From the NCBI GenBank assembly GCA_937872925.1, contig CALMUT010000316.1, positions 62,001 to 126,000 on the forward strand: a DNA stretch of 64,000 nt, written 5' to 3'. Shown here piece after piece: positions 25,201 through 33,588 of the stretch (position 1 is the first letter of the stretch; the number at the start of each line of letters is the position of its first letter). The notes below the pieces were generated by a model. That model was given only the letters and a program-made list of their open reading frames with translations, was not told the origin of the DNA and did not search any database. This DNA is from an uncultured Myxococcales bacterium. Lineage in GTDB: Bacteria; Myxococcota_A; Polyangia; Polyangiales; Polyangiaceae. Position numbers and translations under genes: made by a program.

Positions 25201-26367
25201 GGCGAGCCAGTCCAGTGCCGCCCCAGTGAGTTGCTCGGCCCATCCGGCGCGGGTCACTTCCTGATCTACATGGAGCTCGACCGCGATCCCGAACAACAGC
25301 AGCTCCCAGAAGGACCCAGAGCGTGCCAGGGGGTAGACGTCGACGCGACGCTGCGGGCTTCCCGATTCCGTGAGAAACCCCAGCAACGCCTTGAACGCCT
25401 TGGCCGCTGCTTTCTGGTCGGGCCGCCGACCCTTGCTCACCAGCCTCCGCGCAAATTGAAACGACTCTCGGGTGCCGGCTTCCGTGCGCAGCAGAGCCAA
25501 GATGGGAGCAAGGGATCCGACGTCCGGCGCGACCTTGCGTCCTTGGAAGAAGCGCTCCCGGAGTGCGGCGACCGACCCCGGGTCGCCTTCGACGAAGGCA
25601 GCGCACAGCTCGTACGCCAAACTGTGTTGCGCGGGGAATAGCCCGAGTCGTCGGCGAAGCGCGGCCGCATCGCCGCGAAGCACGGCATGCTCGGCGAAGA
25701 GCGCCAGCGCGCGTTGCTGGGTGTCTCCGGGCGGCAGTTCCACGAGCTGCTCTTCGAACCACTTGTCGAGGCCGCCCAAGGGACTCAGCCGCCGCAAGGC
25801 GTCGCGCAGCACTCCTTCTGCCACCTCACGAGCTCGGTTGCCCCAGACCTCTGAGAACCAGTCCGCATCGAAGGGCTCACAAATGGTTTCGCGTAGCCAG
25901 TCGGCGTCACTGCGGGCCGCGCCGCGCAATCGCGCGGGCTGCGCGCTGCGCAGGTGTCTGAAGCTGGACAGGTCCCCAAGCTGCAGTGCCAACTCCAGGG
26001 GAGCCTGTGAACGCACACCGATCAGTCGGTGGCAGCGCGCGACGATCCCTTCCAACTCGCCTTGTGCGCGGAGTTCTCGCAACACGAGCTGACGCCAGCG
26101 TGGGGCCACCACCAAGCCGGGCTCAGAACGCCGGCCGGGCGCATAAGGGGCAACGCCACTGCACAAGAGATCCTGCTCGACAGCGGCTCGGGTGAACTCG
26201 TCGACTGCGTCTGCACCCGTCGCGAGCTCGCCAATCACGCGTTCGGAAAGGCCGCCTTCCAGGCTCAGAGCACCCAACAGCTGCCATGCGTCGCGCCCCA
26301 GCCGACCGCGCAGGGCGCGCACTTTGGTCGAGCTCGGGGCCCTGCTCTCAGCTCGTGGATCCGGCAT
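22231..26367 (-). CDS. SNF2-family helicase-like ATPase
   Basis: This protein of about 1378 residues carries an SNF2/RapA ATPase in its last 450 residues: RAGYQWLSRLAELGLGACLA, Walker A ADDMGLGKT near 943-951, DEAQ in LDEAQFIKN, ATGTPLEN, FSQFVDFLS, LKAGGFGLNLTAADYVIHLD and ATDRAHRIGQ. The N-terminal 900 residues are not a recognised domain, and contain Arg/Leu-rich helices and tryptophans. Bacterial SNF2 proteins act on DNA or RNA-polymerase complexes. The start is taken at ATG 26367, 16 bases after the FG-GAP/CARDB copy 2 stop. Upstream methionines lie inside that gene's end. It may be co-transcribed with copy 2. Confidence 0.9.
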   Translation of the reverse strand: MPDPRAESRAPSSTKVRALRGRLGRDAWQLLGALSLEGGLSERVIGELATGADAVDEFTRAAVEQDLLCSGVAPYAPGRRSEPGLVVAPRWRQLVLRELRAQGELEGIVARCHRLIGVRSQAPLELALQLGDLSSFRHLRSAQPARLRGAARSDADWLRETICEPFDADWFSEVWGNRAREVAEGVLRDALRRLSPLGGLDKWFEEQLVELPPGDTQQRALALFAEHAVLRGDAAALRRRLGLFPAQHSLAYELCAAFVEGDPGSVAALRERFFQGRKVAPDVGSLAPILALLRTEAGTRESFQFARRLVSKGRRPDQKAAAKAFKALLGFLTESGSPQRRVDVYPLARSGSFWELLLFGIAVELHVDQEVTRAGWAEQLTGAALDWLAAGYTWIAGQGLCLARRFDAGQADNALQQKGWNWEMLQPAPPALSLWTGLQAKPEWEKALQRLGQVSEQLQQTTDLVYRVAWFVDMADGELVRPALQEFRSDMGTWTAGRRMSWASLFEYRDRLPAEDVRVLDCSRELYVAEREPTEDAVEALIGHPRVFNGARSMLPVSVLRGRARVETQETAGHIHVVVEPRGAVTGVNVSVEAADRLRVYRVSEDMGRVMDALPHGVRIPKAKEAELLEVLGKLSLSVDVVSEELGVEQEVEADATPVVRVALHSGAWLVQFGVRPFGRLGRFFVAGDGRQRIKLFQKGRRMRCQRDLPRERHQVDALIAVCASLPPVSETPRSPLDPPDSWVVGEEGLLGLLSELRDARVAHAFEWPERTALRLRGTARSSNLHGQLRCIKGWYLARGEVKLSEVDHLSLEQLAKAAPVGLGRFVRLADGDYVEVEAKVRRVLACLRSSGSAPAKSRQGAPLPATESGMLLHRGALAALRELAEPTNGFELDADARAWLARVSELEREDFELPADLHAELRPYQRAGYQWLSRLAELGLGACLADDMGLGKTLQLIALVLRRAGPTLVVAPTSVCVNWVKEIQRFAPELRAMEYLGKTRRRELGQFLQQGPGVVVASYALLQQDAAQLAQIHWDTAILDEAQFIKNATSLRAKAAYGLQADVRIAATGTPLENHLGDVWSIFHFLNPGLLGEWKHFRRQFLRPIETDRDEVAQAELRRRLEPYILRRTKARVLSELPPLTEVVHEVRFSEAEKIRYAVLRKQVHEKLFTAAGRRDNKLEILAEITRLRRFCCHPRLIFPDAEPESSKIDAFLELAEELTENQHRALVFSQFVDFLSLVREQLDERRIPYEYLDGSVPKAQRQRRVDAFQSGSTPLFLVSLKAGGFGLNLTAADYVIHLDPWWNPAVEAQATDRAHRIGQKRAVTVYRLLMRHSIEESVTELHARKRELATALLDGTERVAGLDTSELLDLLREASP

Positions 26368-26383
26368 GCCCGGGATCGGTTGC

Positions 26384-28855
26384 TTACTTCGGACCGCACT
26401 CGGCCGTGGCACCCGCTGCGTCGTTGTTGTCTTCACGGCATTCGTTGAAGGTCTTGTTGGTCGGGTCCTGAGCAATCTTGGCGCTGTAGGTGTCGCTTTG
26501 GCCGCCGCTGCCCGTAGGCACGGTAAACACGATCGTCTCGCTCTGACCCGGGCCGAGGGGCTGTGTCGTGGTCACGCTGCCGATCTTGTTGCTACCGTTG
26601 TAGACGTCAACGGGCACGCCAGCAGGCAGGCCGGACAGCCCGACGTTGCGCACGGTGACGTGCACGCGGACCGGATCGCTGCATTCCACGCTGACGGTGA
26701 CGACGGCGTCTGGCGCGTCGAAAAGCCCCTTGTCCTGTACGTTCTGGCGGAAGTTGTTGAGCCAGGGCAGCGTCCAGTTGGCCTGTTGCGCCTTGGGGAT
26801 CAAGCCGTAGCTGTTCGGCGCCGTGCAGGCGCTATCGCGATCGTCGCAGACGTTGGTCACGGAATAGGCGTGCTGATTCCACAGCGTGCGGGTGCCGACC
26901 CAGGAATTCTGCTTGTCGCCCCAGAGCGTGAGCCCGCGGTGTGCGGTCTGCCCCGCCGGCGGCGCCCACGCGGGGCGGTTGTTCGCCGGGTCCGGCGCGT
27001 TCCACGGTGCCACGTTGCACTTCCAGCTCGTCGGGTTGGCGCCGTTGGACACCATCACGATCTCCGAGTGTCCGTCGCCGTCGACGTCAGCCACGATCGA
27101 AGCCTCTGTAGCGGTAAACGACGTGGTGAGTTCGGCGAGTAGCACCTTGCCCGTAGCACCGTCGTAGACCCACAAGAAACATTCGTCGTTGTAGATGACC
27201 TCGGCTTTGCCATCGCCTTCGAAGTCGAAGACGCTGGAACCCGTCACGGACGAAGACAGGTCGTGATTCGGTGCTTCCCATACGCTTACGATCGCGTTGG
27301 TCGTGTAGTTGGGCTTCAGCATTGAGTATTTGTTCTGCTGGGCGACGCCGATCTCGGCTTTTCCGTCCCCGTCGAAGTCAGCGACCGTGGGCGGTCCGCC
27401 GCTACCCGTTCCGAGCAGCGTGAAGGGGCCTAGCTCGGTGGCGCCGGTGGCCCCTTCCAGGATCCACACGCTTCCGCCTGACACGACCACGACCTCCGGC
27501 TTCTTGTCGCCGTCGAAGTCGCCGACGGCGCTCAGGCCGTTGGGAACGGCGGGTCCGAGGGGGCCCGCCGCCGCGCGGGTCCAGAGTGTGCCGCCCGTCT
27601 TGCTGTTGTAGGCGGCGTTGCTCGCAACGAGCTCGAGCTTCCCGTCGCCGTCCAGGTCCGCAAAGAACGAGAGCGCCTGCGCGCCGGAGCCGCCGCTGGC
27701 GTTGGGCGCGCCATCGAATTGATGCGTGATGCTCGTGCCACTGATGGTCCAAACGGTGGAGCCGTACGCAACTTCGGAATTGCCGTCCCCGTCCATGTCG
27801 CCGAGGGAGATGCCGCCGCCCCAACCGAAGGTGCCAGCGGATTGGTGCGGAGTCGCCTTGTCTGAGATCCCGAGCACTTTTCCGTCGCCGCTGACCAGAG
27901 CGATCTTGCCTTCGCCGGTCATGGCCACGACCTCCATGCTGCCGTCGCCGTCGATGTCGCCGATCGCGGTACTCAGACCCGCAAAGCCGACGCTGCTGGG
28001 CTCCGCCTTGCGCAAGGACCACAGTGTGGTGCCCGTGCGGCCGTCCACAGCGCGCAGCACGCCGGTGCGACAGGTGCTGACGGCGGCGCCGGAGCAGGAA
28101 CAACACGTGCCCTCGGCATTGCCGGATACAAAGACCACCGCGGGTGAGTCGCCGGTGTTGACCGTGCCGTCGCAGTTGGAGTCGTAGATGCGTCCCACTG
28201 TGGGCGTGGCCCAGGTGTCGATGAACGCGGGGAACTCCGTCGGCTTGATCTCTTGACCCCATTGCCATTTCTTCGTCGTGGTCAGGTTGCCGGCGGTGGG
28301 GAAGTACTCGCATTTCTCGAAGCACGCGCCGCCGTCCGCGGCGGTTCCGCCGTCTCCACAGATCGGCGGCAAGTCCACGCAGCGACCCGCGATGTTCACC
28401 GTGGTGGTGCACACTTTCCCGCCGTCGGCGCCGCCGCCGTCGCCAGTGCCCCCATCGGCTTTGTCGCCTAGGCTCGTTTCGCAGTATTTGCCGTCCCCAC
28501 ACTCCGCCGAGTTCTGACACGGCTTGCCGGGCGTCTTGCATTGCTCGAACAGGCACACGTCGCCGGAAGGACAGCATGTACCGTTGCAAGACTGCGCCGC
28601 CGTATCGCAACAGATCCCTTTTTCGCATACGCCGGTTTCGCAAGGCAGGTTGGGACCACACTGCTGCGCGCCACCGCCCGTTCCCGAATCCAGGTTGATG
28701 CCGCCACCTGTGCTGGCCGCGCTTCCTCCCGCGCCGGACGCAGCGCCGATGCCGCCACCGCCAACGACTTTGTTTTCGTCGCTACCGCCGCAGGCGACGA
28801 CGACTGCGAAGGGCAGGCTCAAGGATGTGAGGAAGACGAAGCGAAGACGGCGCAT
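26384..28855 (-). CDS. FG-GAP/VCBS and CARDB lipoprotein, copy 2
   Basis: The 823-residue paralogue of the protein at 10285-12759 starts at ATG 28855 with AGGAG before it. Domain order is identical: lipobox (VVACGGSDE), Gly/Ala linker, Cys-rich block (CETGVCEKGICC), FG-GAP/VCBS repeats with DxDxDG loops, CARDB-like end and the same closing NNDAAGATAECGPK motif. Long stretches are the same in both proteins, for example FDAPDAVVTVSVECSDP, so duplication or gene conversion is recent. Differences cluster in the linker, and in the middle repeats (NSKTGGTLWTRA against KKDGTLLWNRA). Its 3' end abuts the SNF2 gene. Confidence 0.85.
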   Translation of the reverse strand: MRRLRFVFLTSLSLPFAVVVACGGSDENKVVGGGGIGAASGAGGSAASTGGGINLDSGTGGGAQQCGPNLPCETGVCEKGICCDTAAQSCNGTCCPSGDVCLFEQCKTPGKPCQNSAECGDGKYCETSLGDKADGGTGDGGGADGGKVCTTTVNIAGRCVDLPPICGDGGTAADGGACFEKCEYFPTAGNLTTTKKWQWGQEIKPTEFPAFIDTWATPTVGRIYDSNCDGTVNTGDSPAVVFVSGNAEGTCCSCSGAAVSTCRTGVLRAVDGRTGTTLWSLRKAEPSSVGFAGLSTAIGDIDGDGSMEVVAMTGEGKIALVSGDGKVLGISDKATPHQSAGTFGWGGGISLGDMDGDGNSEVAYGSTVWTISGTSITHQFDGAPNASGGSGAQALSFFADLDGDGKLELVASNAAYNSKTGGTLWTRAAAGPLGPAVPNGLSAVGDFDGDKKPEVVVVSGGSVWILEGATGATELGPFTLLGTGSGGPPTVADFDGDGKAEIGVAQQNKYSMLKPNYTTNAIVSVWEAPNHDLSSSVTGSSVFDFEGDGKAEVIYNDECFLWVYDGATGKVLLAELTTSFTATEASIVADVDGDGHSEIVMVSNGANPTSWKCNVAPWNAPDPANNRPAWAPPAGQTAHRGLTLWGDKQNSWVGTRTLWNQHAYSVTNVCDDRDSACTAPNSYGLIPKAQQANWTLPWLNNFRQNVQDKGLFDAPDAVVTVSVECSDPVRVHVTVRNVGLSGLPAGVPVDVYNGSNKIGSVTTTQPLGPGQSETIVFTVPTGSGGQSDTYSAKIAQDPTNKTFNECREDNNDAAGATAECGPK

Positions 28856-28878
28856 TGGGGGGCTCCTGTTGGTTCCAA

Positions 28879-28891
28879 AGGATATCAAACT
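28879..28891 (-). promoter_or_regulatory. Promoter-like motif before FG-GAP/CARDB copy 2
   Basis: Minus strand GAGTTTGATATCC with TTTGG after it, about 23 bases before ATG 28855. It corresponds base for base with the copy 1 site apart from one indel and a few substitutions. The spacing to the start codon is conserved. Confidence 0.4.
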
Positions 28892-29053
28892 CCCCCTTGC
28901 GAAGCCCCTCGCGCGAACTGCGTTTCGCTGATCGTCGTCAATTCGGGGAAGAATATTCCGCGCCTGCAGGAAATCGCCCCTAGCGTCTGTGCTCCGACCT
29001 CGCCGCGGCTTGGGCAGTGTGCTTCGGCCGACTTGCCGCTAAGCTGCTCCGCC

Positions 29054-29683
29054 ATGGACGCAGTCCTGGACTCCATGGCGCGCACCCGCTGTTCCGCGAT
29101 CTTGCGCACTGACGACGAGGCCGTGGCTCGCGAAGCCATGAACGCTGCGGTGAGCGGTGGTTTCAGGGTCGTGGAGTTCACCCTGACAACGCCCGGTGCC
29201 CTTGCCCTCATCGAGGAGTTCGCTTCGCGCCCGAACTTGCTGGTCGGCGCGGGCACCGTGCTCGAAGCGGAGCAAGCGCGCTCGGCAGTGGCTGCGGGCG
29301 CGCGTTTCTTGGTATCCCCGGTGATGGATCCGGAGATCATCCGCCTCAGCTTGGAGCTGGGAGCGGTGGCGGTGCCGGGCACGAGCACTCCGACGGAAAT
29401 GCTCGCGGCCTGGCGCGCAGGCGCGCAGGTGCTCAAGCTCTTTCCCGCTGCAGAGAAGGGACCGGCCTACGTGCGCGCGTGCTTGGGGCCGATGCCCTTC
29501 TTGCGCATCTTCCCGACGTCGGGGGTCAGCGAGGAAAATGCCGTCGAGTTCCTGCGCGCCGGCGCCTTTGGCCTTGGGTTCGTGGGGCCGCTATTCGACC
29601 CCGCGGCGTTGCGCGAAAAGAACTACGCTGACATAGAAGCGCGGGCGCGGCGCTTGCTCGCGTTGGTTGGCGCTGCAGCATGA
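29054..29683 (+). CDS. eda: KDPG/KHG aldolase family protein
   Basis: The 209-residue protein is a class I aldolase of the 2-keto-3-deoxy-6-phosphogluconate / 4-hydroxy-2-oxoglutarate family. Glu41 in VVEFTLTTP and the Schiff-base Lys128 in LKLFPA are in place. GAGTVL at 65-70, SPVMDPE and IFPTSGV follow in family order. It splits KDPG to pyruvate and glyceraldehyde-3-phosphate (Entner-Doudoroff), or acts on related keto acids. No other Entner-Doudoroff gene is present, so the substrate is uncertain. Its stop overlaps the next start (ATGA), linking it to the epimerase gene. It is divergent from FG-GAP/CARDB copy 2. Confidence 0.85.
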   Translation: MDAVLDSMARTRCSAILRTDDEAVAREAMNAAVSGGFRVVEFTLTTPGALALIEEFASRPNLLVGAGTVLEAEQARSAVAAGARFLVSPVMDPEIIRLSLELGAVAVPGTSTPTEMLAAWRAGAQVLKLFPAAEKGPAYVRACLGPMPFLRIFPTSGVSEENAVEFLRAGAFGLGFVGPLFDPAALREKNYADIEARARRLLALVGAAA

Positions 29684-30651
29684 CGACTCTTGTGACGGGG
29701 GCCACCGGCCTAGTGGGAAACGCCATCGTGCGGTCGTTGATCGCCCGCAAACGAAGCGTGCGCGTCTTGGCCCGCAGCGTGGACAAGGCGAAAAGCGTCG
29801 TGCCTGAGGGCGTGGAGGTCGTGGCCGGCGACGTGACGGACCCCGCGAGCTTGCGCCGGGCCTTTGCAGGCGCAGAGGTGGCGTATCACGCAGCGGGCTT
29901 GCCGGAGCAATGGCTGCCAGATCCCCGCAGCTTCGATCGCGTGAACGTGGCCGGCACGGAGAACGTGATCGAAGCGGCGCGATCCCTCGGGCTGCGCCGA
30001 TTGGTTTACACCAGCACCATCGACGTCTTCAAAGCTGGCACCGGCCAAGAGTACGACGAGAGCGAGATCGATCCAGCGCCCAAGGGCACGCACTACGAGC
30101 GGAGCAAACAAGAAGCCGATCGCGTCGTGGTGCGTGCGGAGCAGCGCGGTCTCGATGTGGTGTTCCTCCATCCCGCGGCCGTGTATGGGCCGGGGCCGGC
30201 AGGCTCGCCCGGCGTGAACGACTTCGCCCACAAGCTGCTCGCAGGTGAAGCGCCAGCGCTCTTGCCCGGCGGCATGCCGGTGGTCTTCAGCGACGATGTG
30301 GGCGAGGGCCATGTGCGCGCCGAGGAGCGCGCCGAGAGTGGTGCGCGGTTCATCTTGAGTGAGCGCTATGTCACCCTGCGCGAGTTGGCGCGTTGCGTGC
30401 TGGACGCTGCCGGGTCGGACGCGCGTTTGCCCTTTGTGATCCCACTGTGGGCAGCACGCGTCGCGTCGCGGCTCACCGAAGCTTGGGCTCGCCGTAGCGG
30501 GCGTGCGCCGCTGGTGCCCGAGGGGCAGCTGACGTTCCTGCAATGGCAAGCGCGGCCCAATGCCGCGCGGGCTCGACGCGAGCTCGCGCTGGAGTTCACG
30601 ACGCTGGAAGACGGACTGCAGCGACTTTTGACTGCGACTGGGTCCGACTGA
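29680..30651 (+). CDS. NAD(P)-dependent epimerase/dehydratase (extended SDR)
   Basis: This 323-residue extended short-chain dehydrogenase has the cofactor motif GATGLVG at 7-13, and the active-site pair Tyr139 and Lys143 in YERSK, with the Ser/Thr of YTSTID at 110-115. It resembles the 3-beta-hydroxysteroid/dihydroflavonol reductase-like branch (HAAGLPEQW, NVAGTENVIEAA). Translation is coupled to the aldolase gene. A joint role in sugar or keto-acid metabolism is possible. Note the cholesterol-oxidase-like enzyme at 50.5 kb, but it is too far away to infer a pathway. Confidence 0.82.
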   Translation: MTTLVTGATGLVGNAIVRSLIARKRSVRVLARSVDKAKSVVPEGVEVVAGDVTDPASLRRAFAGAEVAYHAAGLPEQWLPDPRSFDRVNVAGTENVIEAARSLGLRRLVYTSTIDVFKAGTGQEYDESEIDPAPKGTHYERSKQEADRVVVRAEQRGLDVVFLHPAAVYGPGPAGSPGVNDFAHKLLAGEAPALLPGGMPVVFSDDVGEGHVRAEERAESGARFILSERYVTLRELARCVLDAAGSDARLPFVIPLWAARVASRLTEAWARRSGRAPLVPEGQLTFLQWQARPNAARARRELALEFTTLEDGLQRLLTATGSD

Positions 30652-30780
30652 AAGCGACGTCGCTGCCGCACAATGCGCAGGGCCGATGACGGACTGGGCC
30701 GGCACATCAAAAAAAAAACAGAGCTGACTCGCGGCCCCCTTGCGACTTGTCCTCGGGTGCTGGCCGGTCAATGCTGAGGC

Positions 30781-32136
30781 ATGAAGCGTGTCGGTTGGAC
30801 ACAAGGCGCCCTGTTGGCGCTGGGGATCGGCGTGTTTGCTTGCGGCTCCCGAAGCCCACTGAGTCTGCCGACGGAGTCGGGGTCCGGGGGAACGGGCGCA
30901 GTCGCTGGCGCGGGAGGCAGCGGTGGCATCGAGCCCGCCCTGGATCGCTGCGCCTCGGCTACGGCAGGCCCCGCCTCCATGTGGCGCAATTGCTCTTCCC
31001 GCGACGGTCGGTCGCGGGTGCCCGTTCCCGTCAACCCTCGGCTGACCTGGGCGCAAGGGGGGGCCGCGAAACTAGGGCGCGGCGCGCTCACCACGGGACC
31101 GGAGAGCGACGTCTATGTCGTGAGCGGCAAGTTCAATTCGAGTCAGGGATCGATCCGGCGGTTGGGCGCCGCTGGCGGCGCGGAGCAGTGGGCGTTGGAC
31201 ATCGAAATCACCGACGCGACGGCATGGCCCGTGTTCCGCTCGACTGGCGTCATCGACGTGTTCGCGCGCGACGCTGAATTCAACCCAGCGCTGCTTCAGA
31301 TCGACGCGCAATCCGGGGCGTTCGCGACTACGAACTTCGGTTTCGATTTCTACAGCGGGCCACCGAATCCCGCAGTCGGCGCTGATGGCAGCTTGTACTT
31401 GGTCCACTCGGAAAACGTTGGGACCGTGAGTGAACACACGTTCTTCTCGCGCGTTCGCTCGGACGGCGTCGTGAGTTGGACAACGCCGGATCTCGCCGGC
31501 CTCGTTGCGACGAGCACTGACACGAAGCTGCAGTCCCCTTCTACGCTTGCACTCGGCACGGCAGACCGGGTGTTCACAGTCGTGTCCACGATCACCGCTG
31601 CGGGCACGGGTGGCATCGTCCTGGCCCTGGATGCGGATAGTGGCGCGCCGTTGTGGCAGTCCGAGTTCCTAGGGCAACACCTCGGCGGCCCCGCCGTCCG
31701 CCCCGACGGCAGCATCGCGATCTTGCTCGGTCCACTGGAAGCCGCCAGACTGGTGTTCCTAAACGCGCAGTCCGGAACGCCTACGACACACAAGCTGGAT
31801 TTCGGCGGCTCCGCGATCCATGTCATCACCCGTTCCGGCGACGCCATCATTGCGACCAACGAGGGCAAAGGCGCAACGGGGCTGGCCGCCGTCGGCGGCG
31901 ACGGCAAGACTCGGTGGACCCACGCAGTGTCCGTAAGGAGCGCCACGCTTGGATCGAACGACACGCTGTTTGCCGTTGGCTCGACTTTGCTTGGCCTCGA
32001 TAGCGCGACCGGCGCGACGCGGTGGGAGCTGGCGCCTCCCAATCCAGAGTCGTGCATCTTGGACGGCGCTCTGACCAGCAGCAGCGAGATCGTTGCGGTG
32101 CAATGCGACGGAACCGTGTTCGGCGCCGCGGACTGA
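30781..32136 (+). CDS. PQQ-like beta-propeller lipoprotein
   Basis: The 451-residue protein has a lipobox (VFACGS), a Gly/Ser linker to about residue 50, then repeated blocks with the PQQ/propeller pattern LALDADSGAPLWQSE, LGLDSATGATRWEL and AAGGAEQWAL. The blades end in Trp, as in BamB-like proteins. It is probably outside the cytoplasm as a scaffold. It sits alone after the epimerase gene, with a ten-base A run (30709-30718) upstream, and ends at a terminator-like hairpin. Confidence 0.7.
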   Translation: MKRVGWTQGALLALGIGVFACGSRSPLSLPTESGSGGTGAVAGAGGSGGIEPALDRCASATAGPASMWRNCSSRDGRSRVPVPVNPRLTWAQGGAAKLGRGALTTGPESDVYVVSGKFNSSQGSIRRLGAAGGAEQWALDIEITDATAWPVFRSTGVIDVFARDAEFNPALLQIDAQSGAFATTNFGFDFYSGPPNPAVGADGSLYLVHSENVGTVSEHTFFSRVRSDGVVSWTTPDLAGLVATSTDTKLQSPSTLALGTADRVFTVVSTITAAGTGGIVLALDADSGAPLWQSEFLGQHLGGPAVRPDGSIAILLGPLEAARLVFLNAQSGTPTTHKLDFGGSAIHVITRSGDAIIATNEGKGATGLAAVGGDGKTRWTHAVSVRSATLGSNDTLFAVGSTLLGLDSATGATRWELAPPNPESCILDGALTSSSEIVAVQCDGTVFGAAD

Positions 32137-32149
32137 GTCCTGTGTTTTT

Positions 32150-32166
32150 GGGGGTTCGCCCCTTTT
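32150..32166 (+). terminator. Rho-independent terminator candidate
   Basis: GGGG at 32151-32154, TTCG loop, CCCC at 32159-32162, then TTTT. A run of T also precedes the stem. The stem is short but all G:C. It lies 14 bases after the propeller lipoprotein stop and before the MarR promoter, which fits a boundary between the two units. Confidence 0.6.
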
Positions 32167-32199
32167 CGGCGTCCAGTCGCCGCCAAAAGCGCCCTGGGC

Positions 32200-32228
32200 T
32201 TGACAACTTAGGAGTCCTAAGTTAGGTT
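32200..32228 (+). promoter_or_regulatory. MarR promoter with internal palindromic operator
   Basis: A -35 box TTGACA (32200-32205) and a -10-like TAGGTT (32223-32228) are 17 bases apart. A perfect inverted repeat AACTTAGGA-G-TCCTAAGTT covers 32205-32223, so bound repressor would block polymerase. Transcription would start near 32235, the A of the ATG, giving a leaderless message; no ribosome site is visible upstream. Autorepression by the MarR protein is the obvious inference. Confidence 0.75.
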
Positions 32229-32234
32229 CTTTTC

Positions 32235-32894
32235 ATGGCTCGCAAGTGTCTGCCGTTCTTCGATCAGCACTCGGAACCCCTAGAGCAGCGCATCGCGACG
32301 GGACTGCACAAGCTTGGGCTGGCCATGAAGCAGCAGGCGTGGCTGCGTGCCAATGAAGACGGGCTGTCGCCAACCCAAGCGCAGATCTTGGCGGCGCTTG
32401 CCGCGGGTGGAGCGCAGACCGGCACCGAGCTCAGTCGCCAGCTCGGAGTGACGCTGCCGACCGTGAGTGATTCGGTGCGCGTGCTCGTCGAGAAGGCCCT
32501 CGTGGCCAAGAAGCCGGACCCGCGTCACCCACGCGCGAGTCTCATTGAACTCACAGCGGCGGGAAAGCGGCAAGCGGCCCGCGCGGAGTCCTGGCCTGAG
32601 TTTCTCGCCACGGCGGTGGGGTCGCTGTCGGACGTCGAGCAAACGGCGTTCCACTCCGGGCTCGTGAAAATGATCCGCACACTTCAGGAGAACGGGCAGA
32701 TCCCGACGCTGAAGATGTGCGTGACCTGCAAGTACTTCCAGCCGAACGTGCACGGAGGCAGCACGCCGCATCACTGCGGCTTTGTCGATGCGCCGATGGC
32801 CAATAGCCACCTGCGACTCGAATGCGACGACCACGAGGAAGCGGCGCCCCAAGTGCGGGAAGCCACATGGCAACAGTTCCTACACCCGAGTTGA
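32235..32894 (+). CDS. MarR-family regulator with a four-cysteine C-terminal metal site
   Basis: The 219-residue protein has a MarR-type winged helix at about residues 20-115 (TGTELSRQLGVTLPTVSDSV is the recognition helix region, wing DPRHPRASLIELT). An extra C-terminal segment holds Cys162, Cys165, Cys181 and Cys197 with His179/His180 nearby: CVTC, then HHC, then EC. The spacing C-x2-C-x15-C-x15-C looks like a metal or Fe-S site rather than a disulfide. Typical MarR proteins of about 150 residues lack it. Co-location with a protoglobin and a thioredoxin-like protein suggests sensing of redox or nitrosative stress. ATG 32235 has no ribosome site and may be leaderless. Confidence 0.85.
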   Translation: MARKCLPFFDQHSEPLEQRIATGLHKLGLAMKQQAWLRANEDGLSPTQAQILAALAAGGAQTGTELSRQLGVTLPTVSDSVRVLVEKALVAKKPDPRHPRASLIELTAAGKRQAARAESWPEFLATAVGSLSDVEQTAFHSGLVKMIRTLQENGQIPTLKMCVTCKYFQPNVHGGSTPHHCGFVDAPMANSHLRLECDDHEEAAPQVREATWQQFLHPS

Positions 32895-32997
32895 TTCCGC
32901 CAAGCGGATAACCCCGCCATCCGATCACTGCCTACGGAACCGCGCACGCATGTTGCGAGCGCGGCGGTGGGCCTCTTTGTCAAAATTGGAGAGTCAT

Positions 32998-33588
32998 ATG
33001 AGCAGCAGCATCGTCGGATACACCTATGGAACCAGCGAAGTCGGCCCCTCGCCGATCCGCCTGTCGGACTTCGAATTGATGAAGAAGAGCGCGCTCTTCG
33101 GCGAGGAGGACGTGCGTTATCTGAAGCTCTCCCACGGCGTGCTTGCGGACCAAGTCGAGGCGATTCTCGATGTTTGGTACGGATTCGTTGGCAGCAACGA
33201 GCATCTGGTCGCGTCGTTCTCCGCCAAACACGGTGGCAAGCCCCTGGCCGAGTATTTGGGTGGCGTGCGAAAACGCTTTGGCAAGTGGATCCTGGACACG
33301 GCGCGCGCCGAGTACGACCAGGCTTGGCTCGACTACCAACACGAGATCGGCCTGCGCCACCATCGCACCAAGAAAAACGTCACCGACCGCGCCGCATCTA
33401 CGGACATCGTGCCCTTTCGGGATCTGTTCGCCCTGATCTTTCCCGTAACCTTCACGCTAAAGCCATTCTTGGCGAAGCAGGGGCACTCGCCCGAGGATGT
33501 GGACAAGATGCACGCGGCGTGGCTCAAGTCGTGCCTGTTGCAAGTCACGCTATGGAGTCATCCCTACGTGAAGGACGGTGATTTCTGA
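32998..33588 (+). CDS. Protoglobin-domain protein
   Basis: The 196-residue protein is a single-domain protoglobin (globin-sensor fold). Conserved blocks are the N-terminal IVGYTYGTS extension, DFELMKKSALF, VLDVWYGFVGS, the proximal His115 in DYQHEIGLRHHR, and the long C-terminal helix region KPFLAKQGHSPEDVDKMHAAW. It binds heme and through it O2, CO or NO. Family size of about 195 is matched. ATG 32998 is chosen because GGAG lies just before it, and the longer upstream frame would overlap the MarR gene end. The stop overlaps the next ATG (TGATG), so it is co-translated with the thioredoxin-like gene. Confidence 0.88.
   Translation: MSSSIVGYTYGTSEVGPSPIRLSDFELMKKSALFGEEDVRYLKLSHGVLADQVEAILDVWYGFVGSNEHLVASFSAKHGGKPLAEYLGGVRKRFGKWILDTARAEYDQAWLDYQHEIGLRHHRTKKNVTDRAASTDIVPFRDLFALIFPVTFTLKPFLAKQGHSPEDVDKMHAAWLKSCLLQVTLWSHPYVKDGDF

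Noticed and set aside
30709-30718. Ten-base A run considered as a minus-strand terminator
   Set aside because: No stem precedes it on the minus strand, and no minus-strand gene ends there.
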